DNA of 64,000 nucleotides, from positions 124,001-188,000 of the forward strand of contig NZ_JAHQCX010000008.1 in NCBI RefSeq assembly GCF_019042245.1. Direction: 5' to 3'. The stretch's first letter is position 1. Every line of letters starts with the position of its first letter. Below are positions 25,953 to 35,260 of the stretch, piece by piece. A model generated the notes under the pieces. The model had not been told where the DNA came from and did no database searches. It saw only the letters and a program-made list of their open reading frames with translations. The translations under genes were made by a program, and so were the position numbers. Source of the DNA: Diplocloster modestus (GTDB lineage: Bacteria > Bacillota > Clostridia > Lachnospirales > Lachnospiraceae).

Positions 25953-27413
25953 CTATACGATATCGCCTCTGTATGGAAGGACAATCGCTGCTGCTTCCCG
26001 CATCCCCAGTCTGCTTAAATATCGTGCGACATACCCGGTCTCTGCAATCTGTAACTCCTCCAGGCAGGCGGAGAAGCCGGCCGTGTCAGCACGGGCCAGG
26101 AAATCGATCAGCGACTCCAGATAAGGAAGATAGTAGCTGTTGGTCTGCTCCCTGTCCCCATGCAGATTCCGCAGCGGGAAGCCCCATAAAAGCTGGCGGG
26201 TCAGCTCGGCATATACCGCACAGATTGCCGGATAGGGGGCGTGAAGAGAAATAAATTCATAGTTAGTATATATCAGATTGTCATAGATATCGGATTGCTT
26301 GATCTTCTCCAGCTTTTGAAGCCACTGCCCACGGGAACGGCCGCTGATGGAATCTAAGGTAATTTGGGCGCAGTCCCGGCAGGAAAATGCTAAAATATGG
26401 AGGCTCTGAAGAAACTCCAGCAGACGTTTTTGAATCAAAGGGTCCATAAAGTCGCAATTTTCAGCACCGTTCAGAGGCGGCAGCACCTTTGTTCCCACTC
26501 CATTGACAGACATCGTGGCACCGAGCTTATTGAGCAGTGCTATTGTCCGGCGGACAGTATTGAGGCTGACCTGCTTTTCCGCGGCTAGTTTTTTGGGGGA
26601 GGGCAGGTAACTTCCGACAGGATAGACCCCCTCATAGAACGCCAGCAATAAATCCATGCACAGTGAATAGCAGACCTGAGAAGTCTTTTTATAAATACTC
26701 CAGCTAAAATCAATTTGTTTGCAACTGCTATGTTGAGGGATATATTTATTATAAAATATGCGCAGGCCGTCAGAATACTTCTCCGTGCTCAATTTCACAG
26801 CATCCCAGAGTGATTCCCAATCGTTTTCCCGAACCGAGCTGATCATATTGAGGAAAGGACTGGTGCCCGCGTTTATTGGTTGTAAGTTTTGACTGATGCT
26901 GACGAGAGGCGCTTGAAAGTACAGGAACATCTGCCACAAAAGCTGCAGAAGCAAATCGTTGCCCAGTGGACTATAAAGCAGCTGCAGCTGTCGTGACATT
27001 CTGTATATCGGTGATATATCTTTTTGTCTGGAGAGCCGTTCTAACTCATCGAGATTCTCCCGGGTGGCAATCTTTAACGCAAACCACTGTGCAAAATTAG
27101 CCAGTATCCCTACCGACTGCGAAAAAACCAGTAGTGACTCCTTCCGGCAGGAAAAGTAGTAACCGAAATTCTGCCGGATTTCCTCGTCCGTGTACTGAAT
27201 CTTTACCGTGGCTCCCACACAGGTTCTCAGGGTAATATATCCTTCTTCCTTCAACCGCAGGTATGCAAGACGTACGGTATCAATCGAAGCCAAAAAATAG
27301 GTGCTCGCATCTTTAATCGTTGGAAGAGAATCTCCGTATCTATGCATCCCGAACTCGATCTGCGTCTTCAGCAGCTCATAAATAATTTGCTGTAACTCTC
27401 TACCTTTTGACAA
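25953..27413 (-). CDS. GntR-type regulator with two winged-HTH domains
   Basis: 486 aa. A GntR DNA-binding domain at 1-70 (YGDSLPTIKDASTYFLASID, TVRLAYLRLKEEGYITLRT) and a second GntR-like domain around 255-320 (GSYLPSPKKLAAEKQVSLNT, VRRTIALLNKLGATMSVNG), separated by a ~170-residue helical region. The C-terminal ~150 residues have no recognised ligand domain. Two GntR heads in one chain are unusual. Divergent from the hybrid histidine kinase gene; regulation of that gene is possible but not shown. Confidence 0.8.
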   Translation of the reverse strand: MSKGRELQQIIYELLKTQIEFGMHRYGDSLPTIKDASTYFLASIDTVRLAYLRLKEEGYITLRTCVGATVKIQYTDEEIRQNFGYYFSCRKESLLVFSQSVGILANFAQWFALKIATRENLDELERLSRQKDISPIYRMSRQLQLLYSPLGNDLLLQLLWQMFLYFQAPLVSISQNLQPINAGTSPFLNMISSVRENDWESLWDAVKLSTEKYSDGLRIFYNKYIPQHSSCKQIDFSWSIYKKTSQVCYSLCMDLLLAFYEGVYPVGSYLPSPKKLAAEKQVSLNTVRRTIALLNKLGATMSVNGVGTKVLPPLNGAENCDFMDPLIQKRLLEFLQSLHILAFSCRDCAQITLDSISGRSRGQWLQKLEKIKQSDIYDNLIYTNYEFISLHAPYPAICAVYAELTRQLLWGFPLRNLHGDREQTNSYYLPYLESLIDFLARADTAGFSACLEELQIAETGYVARYLSRLGMREAAAIVLPYRGDIV

Positions 27414-27555
27414 AGTAATCTCCTCCCTTTGTTTAAATCAAGGAAATTATACCATACTTAACTACCTTTTTGAAGAATTTTAGGTATATTCCCGAACCCA
27501 AGGAAGAATCCTGCTGCATGGTCATGATCCTTTTTTTTAACCTATATTTGTACAG

Positions 27556-27584
27556 TTGCTATTTGTATCCTGATTTGTTATACT
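27556..27584 (+). promoter_or_regulatory. Promoter of hybrid histidine kinase gene
   Basis: TTGCTA (27556-27561), 17-bp spacer, TATACT (27579-27584), giving a leader of about 100 nt. Confidence 0.55.
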
Positions 27585-27690
27585 TTATTGGTAAGTGAGT
27601 AAGGAAAGCGTATACCGATTTCCTTTTAAGAGCTTTTGCCCATATCACCAGCAGGGGTCTTTGGGGAATTCTAACATAAGGAGGCTGCAT

Positions 27691-30102
27691 ATGGCTCAAC
27701 CATTGAAAAACAACTGTGGGGTGGAACTGACCGGCGGTGATGTATCTGAGGACTATGAGCTGCTGATGAACACCATGCAGGTGAGTGTCAGTAAACATAT
27801 TCTGGATGAACATTTTACTGCTATCTGGAGTAACGCCTTTTACTATCAGCTCATCCGTTATCCCAAGGCGGAATATGAGGCTTTATTCCATAACCGTCCG
27901 GACCTCTATTATCCATACCATCATTACGAGGAGGAGCTGCATAAAATTCAGGAAGTCGTACTGGATGCCATTGAAACGGGAAAAACAGAGTACGGCCTGA
28001 CTACCCGGATGCCGGTCAAGGGAGGCGGGCACATCTGGGTACAGCTGCACGGTGTAATTACCAAAAACATGTACGACGGCTATCCGGTTGCCTATTCCGT
28101 ACTTGTTAACATTGATGACACGGTAAAGATGCAGCAGGCCCAGTCTATCACCTACAACAATATTCCCGGCTTCGTGGCTAAATATCTGATCAGGGATTAC
28201 CTCCATATAGAGCTTCTGGAGGCAAATAAACAATTTACAGAGTTTTTTGGGACTACCCAGACCCGTTCTTCGGACGATCAGCTCTTTCGGATGAATGTGG
28301 AGTCCAACAGGGAATCGATCATCCCACAGATGGAACAGGTGAAGCGAGGCGAACACGTCCGGTTTCTTGCCATCCTCCAAAACCAGAAGGGAAAATCTCT
28401 CTTCATGCAGGCCAACGGCGACTGTGTAGACTGGATTGATGGCTCTCCGGTCTATTTGCTGACCTATATCGACGTGACCGACCTAACGGAGCTGCGTCAG
28501 ATGCAGGAGAAGCTAAAGGAACAGAAACAACAGTTGCAGGACGCCCTGTTCAGTGCGCAGAAAGCCAATGCCGCCAAACGGGATTTTCTGTCCCGGATGT
28601 CCCACGAGATCCGTACACCGATGAATGCCATCATCGGTATGACAACCATTGCCGCAGTACATCTGGATGACCAGCACCGCATTGAGGATTGCCTGGAAAA
28701 AATCAGTTTCTCCTCCAAACATCTATTGGCTCTTATTAACGACATTTTGGATATGTCCAAGATCGAGGACGGTAAGCTGACCATCAGTCATGCTCCTTTT
28801 TATCTCAAGCAGGTGTTAGATTCCGTCTCCACGATCATTTATCCTCAGGCGGCTGCGCGGGGGCTCGGCTTCAAGGTATCTGTGCAGGATATGGCGGAGG
28901 AAGAACTGTTGGGAGATTCCATGCGGGTCAACCAGATCTTAATCAATCTCCTGTCCAACGCGGTGAAATTTACGCCGGAGCATGGAAAGGTACAACTGGA
29001 GGTAAAAAGACTTAAGCGGCACGACAACAGCATAAAGCTGAGCTTTACCGTCAGTGACACGGGCCGGGGCATGAGCGAAGAATTTTTAGAACGGCTCTAT
29101 CAGCCATTTGAACAGGAAAACACCATCGGCGGCACAGGACTTGGGATGCCGATTACGAAGAACCTGGTCGGCCTTTTGGACGGTACCATCTCTGTGAGAA
29201 GTGTGTTGGATCAAGGTACTACCTTTACAGTGGAGCTTCCCTTTGGTTTATCCCAAAGACAGCCGCCTCTGACCTATCCCACCATGGGTACTCTGCGGGT
29301 CCTGGTGAGCGATGATGATCCGGATGACTGTACCTATGCCACCCTGCTGTTGGACAAATTCGGCATCAAACCCAAATGGGTGCAAAGCGGCAGGGAGGCG
29401 GTTGCGGAGATCCGCCAGACTTATGACGCGGGGGAAAACTACGATATCTGCCTCATTGACTGGCAGATGCCGGAGATGGATGGCATCGAAACCACCCGCC
29501 AGATCCGGCGGATCGTCGGGTCGGATACTCTCATCATTATTATTACAGCTTATGACTACAGTGAAATCGAAACGGCTGCCCGGGAGGCTGGTGCTAATCT
29601 CTTCCTTTCAAAGCCCCTGTTCGCGTCCTCCCTGTATAACGCTCTGATGGCCGCAACCGAGATGGGAGCGCCGCTTCCCAAACCTCATGCATTGTTCAAA
29701 ACGAATTCGCTGGCCGGAAGAAAAATTCTTGTGGCGGAGGACAATGATCTGAATCTGGAAATTGCTGTGGAGATTTTGAGTATGGCCGGCGCGGCGGTGG
29801 ACTGTGCTCACACGGGGAAGGAAGCGGTCGATTGGTTTCAAAGCTCTGAAGGGAGAACCGGTGACGCGATCCTGATGGATATCCAGATGCCCGAGATGGA
29901 CGGTTACCAGGCGGCCAAAGCGATTCGCCGCTGCGCTTACCCCAATGCCGGCACGATCCCGATCATCGCCATGACCGCCAACGCCTTCCGGGAAGATGTG
30001 GATGCGGCGTTGGCCGCGGGCATGGACGCCCATGTGGCAAAACCCATTGATGTGGAAGAACTGTACCGGACATTGGGGAAATGTTTGAAAGATATTAGAT
30101 GA
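27691..30102 (+). CDS. Hybrid sensor histidine kinase with two receiver domains
   Basis: 803 aa from the ATG that follows TAAGGAGGCTGCAT. No membrane segment is evident, so probably a cytosolic sensor. PAS-like regions fill the first ~270 residues; HisKA with His305 in DFLSRMSHEIRTPMNAIIGM; HATPase with LLSNAVKFTPEHGKVQLEV and GTGLGMPIT; first receiver with acidic pair DDD and Asp590 in IDWQMPEMDG; second receiver with Asp730 in MDIQMPEMDG and LSKPL/AKPID lysines. No HPt domain or output regulator adjoins, so the downstream partner is unknown. Common in gut Lachnospiraceae. Confidence 0.93.
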   Translation: MAQPLKNNCGVELTGGDVSEDYELLMNTMQVSVSKHILDEHFTAIWSNAFYYQLIRYPKAEYEALFHNRPDLYYPYHHYEEELHKIQEVVLDAIETGKTEYGLTTRMPVKGGGHIWVQLHGVITKNMYDGYPVAYSVLVNIDDTVKMQQAQSITYNNIPGFVAKYLIRDYLHIELLEANKQFTEFFGTTQTRSSDDQLFRMNVESNRESIIPQMEQVKRGEHVRFLAILQNQKGKSLFMQANGDCVDWIDGSPVYLLTYIDVTDLTELRQMQEKLKEQKQQLQDALFSAQKANAAKRDFLSRMSHEIRTPMNAIIGMTTIAAVHLDDQHRIEDCLEKISFSSKHLLALINDILDMSKIEDGKLTISHAPFYLKQVLDSVSTIIYPQAAARGLGFKVSVQDMAEEELLGDSMRVNQILINLLSNAVKFTPEHGKVQLEVKRLKRHDNSIKLSFTVSDTGRGMSEEFLERLYQPFEQENTIGGTGLGMPITKNLVGLLDGTISVRSVLDQGTTFTVELPFGLSQRQPPLTYPTMGTLRVLVSDDDPDDCTYATLLLDKFGIKPKWVQSGREAVAEIRQTYDAGENYDICLIDWQMPEMDGIETTRQIRRIVGSDTLIIIITAYDYSEIETAAREAGANLFLSKPLFASSLYNALMAATEMGAPLPKPHALFKTNSLAGRKILVAEDNDLNLEIAVEILSMAGAAVDCAHTGKEAVDWFQSSEGRTGDAILMDIQMPEMDGYQAAKAIRRCAYPNAGTIPIIAMTANAFREDVDAALAAGMDAHVAKPIDVEELYRTLGKCLKDIR

Positions 30103-31339
30103 CAATGAAATGATCATAGTAAATTTCCATGGGATTATACCCGCTCCTGCATTCCTCCGCCATAAAATATCCCAGCAAAGACCATCCCCAGAATGGGTTC
30201 AGTCCCGTCCCTTCTCCGGTTTCGGTGATATAATATTCCCGGTCTCCGGATTTATCAATCAGTTCCCGTGTCTTAACCGCAATCGTCAGCGCAATATCCG
30301 GATACCCATATGCCATCAGTCCATGCATAACCATATAGTTTGTGGGTACCCAGGTATCGGCCCGCCAGTTACAGCCGATATCCCCGTCCAGGTGAACCGG
30401 ACTGTAGCCAGGCTCGGATGCCGCCAGGGCCGGCAGCGGATATGGACGCCAGAATTCCTCCGTATTCAGGATATGCTGCTCAACCAGCCGGCCCGCCTGC
30501 TCATGATCAGCGATCCCGGCCCATAGCGGCAGCAGTCCGGATATGGATTTGACCCGGATCGCCTCGCCGGACCGCATATCCCGGTCATAAAAGTAACTGT
30601 CCTCTTCGTCCCACATCGAAAGTACCGCTGTTTTTCTAGTTTTTGCGATCCTCTGGTACTTCTCAGCTCTCTTCGTATCCCCGCGGAATGTGCAGATCTG
30701 GGCCAACGCCAGACACTCCCTGTACAGGTGGCAGTTCAGGTCCACTCCCTCACAGTAATCAGACCGCCATACACCAGCCCGCTCGTGCTGATCGTCCATA
30801 CCGGTTTCCACAGAGCTTCTCCAGTATGACAGATTGTTTTTATCCGGGTCCCTTGCATAAAGCCAATAATCCAGGGATCTTTGCAGTTTCCTGTAATTCT
30901 CTTCTTCCAGCCAGTCCAGATGCCCGTCATGACGCAGACATAACAGCGTAATCTGGGACAGGAACGGTTTTACCATTTCGAAATCCTCTTCCCCGGAATA
31001 ACCGTTTTGTATCGCCCTTTTGGTGAATCCATCCTCCTGTTGGAAGGCCAAATAAACCAGGACCGCATTTCTCATACGCACCGTATCCTGCCCCATATAT
31101 AGCTGTACGATTCCTTCAAAATATTGATCCCAGTCATATAACGTAGTGTTGGCATAGCCCGTATAATACGCAAGCCCTGTTTCCTTATTTACTGCCAAGC
31201 CGTTTTCCATCAGTTTCTCAATCCGGATGCGCTCTTTTTCAGTCAGGCCGGACGCTATCTTCTCCATCCTCGTTCGTTCCATTTGCTCCATCGTCTGCTT
31301 CATCATCTGCTCCATCCTTTGCACCATCCTTTGCACCAT
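30095..31339 (-). CDS. MGH1-like (alpha/alpha)6 glycoside hydrolase
   Basis: About 390-414 aa. Resembles trehalase/GH63-type (mannosylglycerate hydrolase-like) enzymes: YYTGYANTTLYDWDQYFEGI, VKPFLSQITLLCLRHDGHLD, a catalytic-region block WRSSVETGMDDQHER, and CNWRADTWVPTNYMVMHGLM near the C-terminus. Natural substrate unknown. The N-terminus is uncertain: the first ~25 codons lie in a repetitive tract (31266-31340) that also encodes the acidic tail of the upstream frame; an ATG at 31267 is a good alternative start. The 3' end overlaps the histidine kinase gene by 8 bp, tail to tail. Confidence 0.78.
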   Translation of the reverse strand: MVQRMVQRMEQMMKQTMEQMERTRMEKIASGLTEKERIRIEKLMENGLAVNKETGLAYYTGYANTTLYDWDQYFEGIVQLYMGQDTVRMRNAVLVYLAFQQEDGFTKRAIQNGYSGEEDFEMVKPFLSQITLLCLRHDGHLDWLEEENYRKLQRSLDYWLYARDPDKNNLSYWRSSVETGMDDQHERAGVWRSDYCEGVDLNCHLYRECLALAQICTFRGDTKRAEKYQRIAKTRKTAVLSMWDEEDSYFYDRDMRSGEAIRVKSISGLLPLWAGIADHEQAGRLVEQHILNTEEFWRPYPLPALAASEPGYSPVHLDGDIGCNWRADTWVPTNYMVMHGLMAYGYPDIALTIAVKTRELIDKSGDREYYITETGEGTGLNPFWGWSLLGYFMAEECRSGYNPMEIYYDHFIVI

Positions 31340-32103
31340 TTTCTTCCCGCGCCAAACGCCATGCCCGCGGCGATTCCATTAACCCCTGTGGCAGCAGTAC
31401 ATAGCTATCCTGCCACTCCTGGCCTTCTGTCAGAAATGTTTCCGGGCCGTAGGCATACGCCCTCCCGGGCAGTCGGTGGAGGGGACCGAATGTATTTCGT
31501 CTCGTCAATTCCACCCGCATTCCGGTTAAATCCTCTACCGTTCTGTCATACGGCGGCCAGGCTGCAAGCTGCCTGTCTTTCCCCTCATACACGAGACAGG
31601 CCCCTTCAAATTCCGGGCTGCCAATCCTGATACATTCTCCCATAAGATTTGGAATCCGGTAAATCACCCCTCCGGAATAAAAAGGCAGTCCCTGGACAAC
31701 AATGTCACCGGATTTCAGCTCTTGCGGAAGCTCATCCAGCACCACCTTTGTTCCCTCTTTGATATAGACACCGAATGTACCCAGCAGATATACGGCTTCG
31801 ATGCCGGAGCCGGCTCCGTAGTATCGTTCTATTCGGATCACATTCCGTCCTTTTCTCACCACATGCGCAGGAATGTCTATTTTTTCAAAACAGATATCGA
31901 TCCATTTCCCGCATAATATCGATCTGTCTTAGCAGTTCCTGTTCCTCCAGTTTTCCATTCCAGGCCCAGAATGGCCTGGCATAATATTCCTTACCGGGAT
32001 TCCGGAACTGCTGCAATATCTCTTTTATGTGTGAGGGCCCACCGCTTCCGATGGAATCTCTGCATTCTGTCCGGTCTATGATTGTATGATCTTTTCTTAC
32101 CAT
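31239..32103 (-). pseudogene. GH106-like alpha-L-rhamnosidase, internally deleted and frameshifted
   Basis: The 5' part (31885-32103) reads ...IKEILQQFRNPGKEYYARPF WAWNGKLEEQELLRQIDIMRE and stops: this is the conserved N-terminus of GH106-type enzymes, normally ~900-1000 residues long. The following frame (from ~31925) reads KWIDICFEKIDIPAHVV then a C-terminal beta-sandwich (VVRKGRNVIRIERYYGAGSG, GIEAVYLLGTFGVYIKEGTK). Some 600 or more central residues holding the active site are missing and the junction is out of frame. The tail runs into an Asp/Ala/Gly repeat (DGAKDGADDEADDGANG) overlapping the next gene. A dead gene in a rhamnose-linked island. Confidence 0.75.
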
Positions 32104-32111
32104 ATGACCTC

Positions 32112-33860
32112 CTATTCCCAGCAGATTCCCGGCATTTTTCGGATCTCGACTTCATCCGGCGCGCTCACACTGGCATGTATCGTACCGTCCTCATCCTGTC
32201 TGGCCTGAATGCAGACCTCACCGCAGGGAGTCGGAAAACTTCCTTTCACCCATTTCAGATCGCCCAGTTTTGGTTCGGCCTCGATCAGTCTGCACCCGGG
32301 CTCCAGCACTTTCAGGCCCAGGACGTTCTCTGTCAGCCAGGGAGTGACGCCCGACGCCCATCCATGACAGAGGCTGTGCCGGTACCCTTTGTAACAGTAT
32401 CTCCCGAAGGTCCCGTGAATGTCCACCTCCTTTGGACTATGGAGCAGACTGTCAATCGGAGCCGCATGCTCCATCCATTCCACATCAAAATCCTCCCAGA
32501 ATGTCGTGGCTCCCAGCCGGAGCATCCCGCCCCAGTAATCCCGGACGCAGTCCAGACATCCCGTAAGATCCCCCGCCATCGCCCGGGCAGTCAGAATATA
32601 ATATCCCATAAAGGTAGACATTCCCTTTGCCCCGCCTGCCTTTAACAGTTTCTCGTTGGCGGTATTTGCGTCCAGGAGTCCTGCCATGACCAGAAGAGCG
32701 GCGGCCTGTTTGGACTCTTTATAATCGGCCGGATATTTTTTCAGTCTCATCAGATCTTCCCCGCAGCGCAGCTCATGCTCTTTTTCTCCCAGGATCTGAA
32801 AGATCCTCTTAAGCTTCTGTGCCGCAATCGTATGCAGTGCCTGGAGTCCGGCATCCACCACCACAGTGTCCGCATGGGAGGGCCAGTCCAGGAAACGGAT
32901 CTGCGGGGTGGTATCTTTGCCGTTTTCATCGATGGACGCCGAGAGCTGATCACTGAGTCCCAGCAGGTACTCACGGTTGGACTTTAAGTATTCCAGGTCA
33001 TTGGTGTGCAGGAAATAATCATGGAGGATCAGAATCCACCACATGGAGTAGGCCGGGTAACCGTTCATCCATCCCGGCAGCGGTGTCTCTGCTTTTACGA
33101 ACTCCAGGCTCCTGGTGATACTTTGATCGGAACCAAATACCGCCTGTATCGTAGTGATCTCCGGATGCATGTCTCCGACCCACACCAGCCGGTCCCTTTT
33201 AATCCCGTCCCATATATAATCCTGCATGTTCAGATGGACCGTATAAGCTCCTGTGTACCAGATGCGGTTCAGCAGCTCGTCGCTGCTTTGAAAGCTCCCC
33301 CTGTACGGAACATCCTTGATAATCAGCACTGCCTTCACGGTTTTTAAGACCAGTTCTGCCTGCTCTTCCATCAGGTCCAGCCGAACGAAGCGGAATCCTG
33401 TCTCCCCCACCGGTGTCATGCTCATACTGCTGATATTCGTGATAATATCCCGATTGGCATGATCATTGGTAGCATTCTTGTCATCTCCGATATCGCTCAT
33501 GGCTTCCATCGCAGATTCCCCGAAGCGGACCCTGACTTTTGTCCCCGCTCCCTTATTCTCTTTCCAAGCGGATATGATGATCCCCCCATGGATCTCCACA
33601 CCAAAGTCCAGCAGCACACCGGCCTTTTTCCCGTTATTTCTTAGAATACAGGGATTCGTAGCCTCTAAAGAGATCTGCACAGACCGGTCCAGCAGCAGCG
33701 CACCGCTGTTTTCCACCTGCGCACCGTCCTCTTCTGTCTGCCACAGTATTTTCCGGGGACACAGATAGATGCGTTTTCTTACATCCACATCCGCAGCCGG
33801 CCGGATATTATTATCATTGAAGTCAAAAAAACTTTGACCCCCATTACTTTCCATCTTCAT
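32112..33860 (-). CDS. GH78-type alpha-L-rhamnosidase
   Basis: 582 aa, releasing terminal L-rhamnose from glycans or glycosides. Recognised by the catalytic six-hairpin domain: NMQDYIWDGIKRDRLVWVGD with the acidic active-site cluster, SMWWILILHDYFLHTND, ATTFWEDFDVEWMEH and SLCHGWASGVTPWL. An N-terminal beta domain (VLLDFGVEIHGGIIISAWKE, VRVRFGESAMEAM) precedes it. No signal peptide, so intracellular: rhamnosides are probably imported by the adjacent MFS or ABC transporter. The start lies behind GGAGGAAAATATAATA, i.e. the hairpin-SD repeat. Confidence 0.87.
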   Translation of the reverse strand: MKMESNGGQSFFDFNDNNIRPAADVDVRKRIYLCPRKILWQTEEDGAQVENSGALLLDRSVQISLEATNPCILRNNGKKAGVLLDFGVEIHGGIIISAWKENKGAGTKVRVRFGESAMEAMSDIGDDKNATNDHANRDIITNISSMSMTPVGETGFRFVRLDLMEEQAELVLKTVKAVLIIKDVPYRGSFQSSDELLNRIWYTGAYTVHLNMQDYIWDGIKRDRLVWVGDMHPEITTIQAVFGSDQSITRSLEFVKAETPLPGWMNGYPAYSMWWILILHDYFLHTNDLEYLKSNREYLLGLSDQLSASIDENGKDTTPQIRFLDWPSHADTVVVDAGLQALHTIAAQKLKRIFQILGEKEHELRCGEDLMRLKKYPADYKESKQAAALLVMAGLLDANTANEKLLKAGGAKGMSTFMGYYILTARAMAGDLTGCLDCVRDYWGGMLRLGATTFWEDFDVEWMEHAAPIDSLLHSPKEVDIHGTFGRYCYKGYRHSLCHGWASGVTPWLTENVLGLKVLEPGCRLIEAEPKLGDLKWVKGSFPTPCGEVCIQARQDEDGTIHASVSAPDEVEIRKMPGICWE

Positions 33861-33868
33861 TATTATAT

Positions 33869-33960
33869 TTTCCTCCAGTAGCGCATTTACTGCGCTTTAA
33901 TTCAGGTATGGATGAACTTCTGTTCAGCCGTTCCTCCAGTAGCGCATTTACTGCGCCTTA
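33869..33960 (-). repeat. Composite hairpin-SD repeat (two units)
   Basis: Minus strand: GCGCAGTAAATGCGC hairpin + TACTGGAGGA, then TGAAC-loop-GTTCATCCATACCT, then a second copy of the same hairpin + TACTGGAGGA that is the ribosome site of the rhamnosidase gene. The middle block matches the one at 347-464, 33 kb away. Confidence 0.85.
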
Positions 33961-35256
33961 TTTCCACTTCAGCATCCGGCGGGCATAGCATACGGAGCCC
34001 AGAATCAGGATCCCGGAAATGATCATATTGATCTGCATAGAACCAAAGACCATCCTGCCGATCACAAGCGTCACCTGCTCCATCCAGGAAATCAGCCTGG
34101 AACCGGTAAAACTCCCGATAAATCCTCCGCAGGCGGTTACCGCGGTGGCCAGTCCCAGATAGGCCATAGCCCGTTCCGGTTTTATATAATCATAGGGTAT
34201 CATAAACTGAGAGGTAACCAGCCCGGTAGAGATTAGTCCGCTGGTGAGAAAGATCACCAGGATCAGCCCCATTGACTGTGACGTCACAAGAGGCCATATG
34301 AAAAACTGGACACCCAGTGCTGCGGTGGTAACCAACAGAATCCGGTTCCAATGAATCCGGTTGGCGATTCTCCCCCATATCGGCGCGACGAGCATCTGTG
34401 TCAATACCTGAAGTGATGTCAAAAGCATCACGTGGGTAAATGATAAATGCAGCTGATCCAGCATATATGCGTTATAATATGGATTTGCCATATTGGTGGC
34501 AAAGTTTAGCCAGAACATATAAAAAAGGAACATCCCGAACCGCCGGTCCGACCGAAGGCAGCCCGTATACTTTAGAAAAGATTGCTTTTCCTGTACCGGG
34601 TGCATTTCCACATAGGGAATCTTCCGGATAATGGCATAATCCGCCGCGGCAATCACCGCAGCCGCCAAAAACACCGCAGCAAACCCAATGTATTCCCTCT
34701 CATTTGCTTTCAATTCATCAATCAGAATACCGCCCAGGAAAGACAGCACGGTAGTAATCACAACCACGATCCGGTCCCGCCTGGCGAAAAATGTTCCCTG
34801 TATATCGGCATCCACCATATTTACCATCCAATAATTCAAACGGATACCGGAACTGGCGGCGATCGTGTAGGCAAATGCCAGGATTACTCCCGCCATCGCA
34901 GTTCGGGCGCTTAGTGAGCCTGCTATCAGCACATCCTGGCCCGGAAGGAGCAAAGGGATCAGGATAATACTCAAGATCAGCATTCTTCCCGTGAATACCA
35001 ACCGGTTAATGGTCCTGCCGGAGTCCGGAAGCCTCGACCAGATACGTTCCAGCATTAACTGAAAAATATTGGCCAGCAGAGGGATAGACAGCACGACACC
35101 TACTTTTGAAGGCGCCACGCCCAGATACAGCAAAAAACCGGTCATCAAAACCCCGGAAACCAGGCTGTTATATACGGATGCCATCACCTGGGAAGCAAGA
35201 AACCGTTTCTGTTCCGGACGGAATGGCCCCGCGTCCTTCTGACGCTCACTTTTCAT
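33958..35256 (-). CDS. MFS transporter (sugar porter-like)
   Basis: 432 aa with about 12 hydrophobic segments (e.g. SVYNSLVSGVLMTGFLLYLG, AMAGVILAFAYTIAASSGIR, GLILVIFLTSGLISTGLVTS). A loop with the charged FFARRDRIVVVITTVLSF is in the MFS A-motif region of this poorly characterised group. Lies 4 bp after the ABC permease stop and upstream of the rhamnosidase in the same leftward unit, so it may import a rhamnoside or export a product. Substrate not determinable. Confidence 0.8.
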   Translation of the reverse strand: MKSERQKDAGPFRPEQKRFLASQVMASVYNSLVSGVLMTGFLLYLGVAPSKVGVVLSIPLLANIFQLMLERIWSRLPDSGRTINRLVFTGRMLILSIILIPLLLPGQDVLIAGSLSARTAMAGVILAFAYTIAASSGIRLNYWMVNMVDADIQGTFFARRDRIVVVITTVLSFLGGILIDELKANEREYIGFAAVFLAAAVIAAADYAIIRKIPYVEMHPVQEKQSFLKYTGCLRSDRRFGMFLFYMFWLNFATNMANPYYNAYMLDQLHLSFTHVMLLTSLQVLTQMLVAPIWGRIANRIHWNRILLVTTAALGVQFFIWPLVTSQSMGLILVIFLTSGLISTGLVTSQFMIPYDYIKPERAMAYLGLATAVTACGGFIGSFTGSRLISWMEQVTLVIGRMVFGSMQINMIISGILILGSVCYARRMLKWK

Positions 35257-35260
35257 ACGC

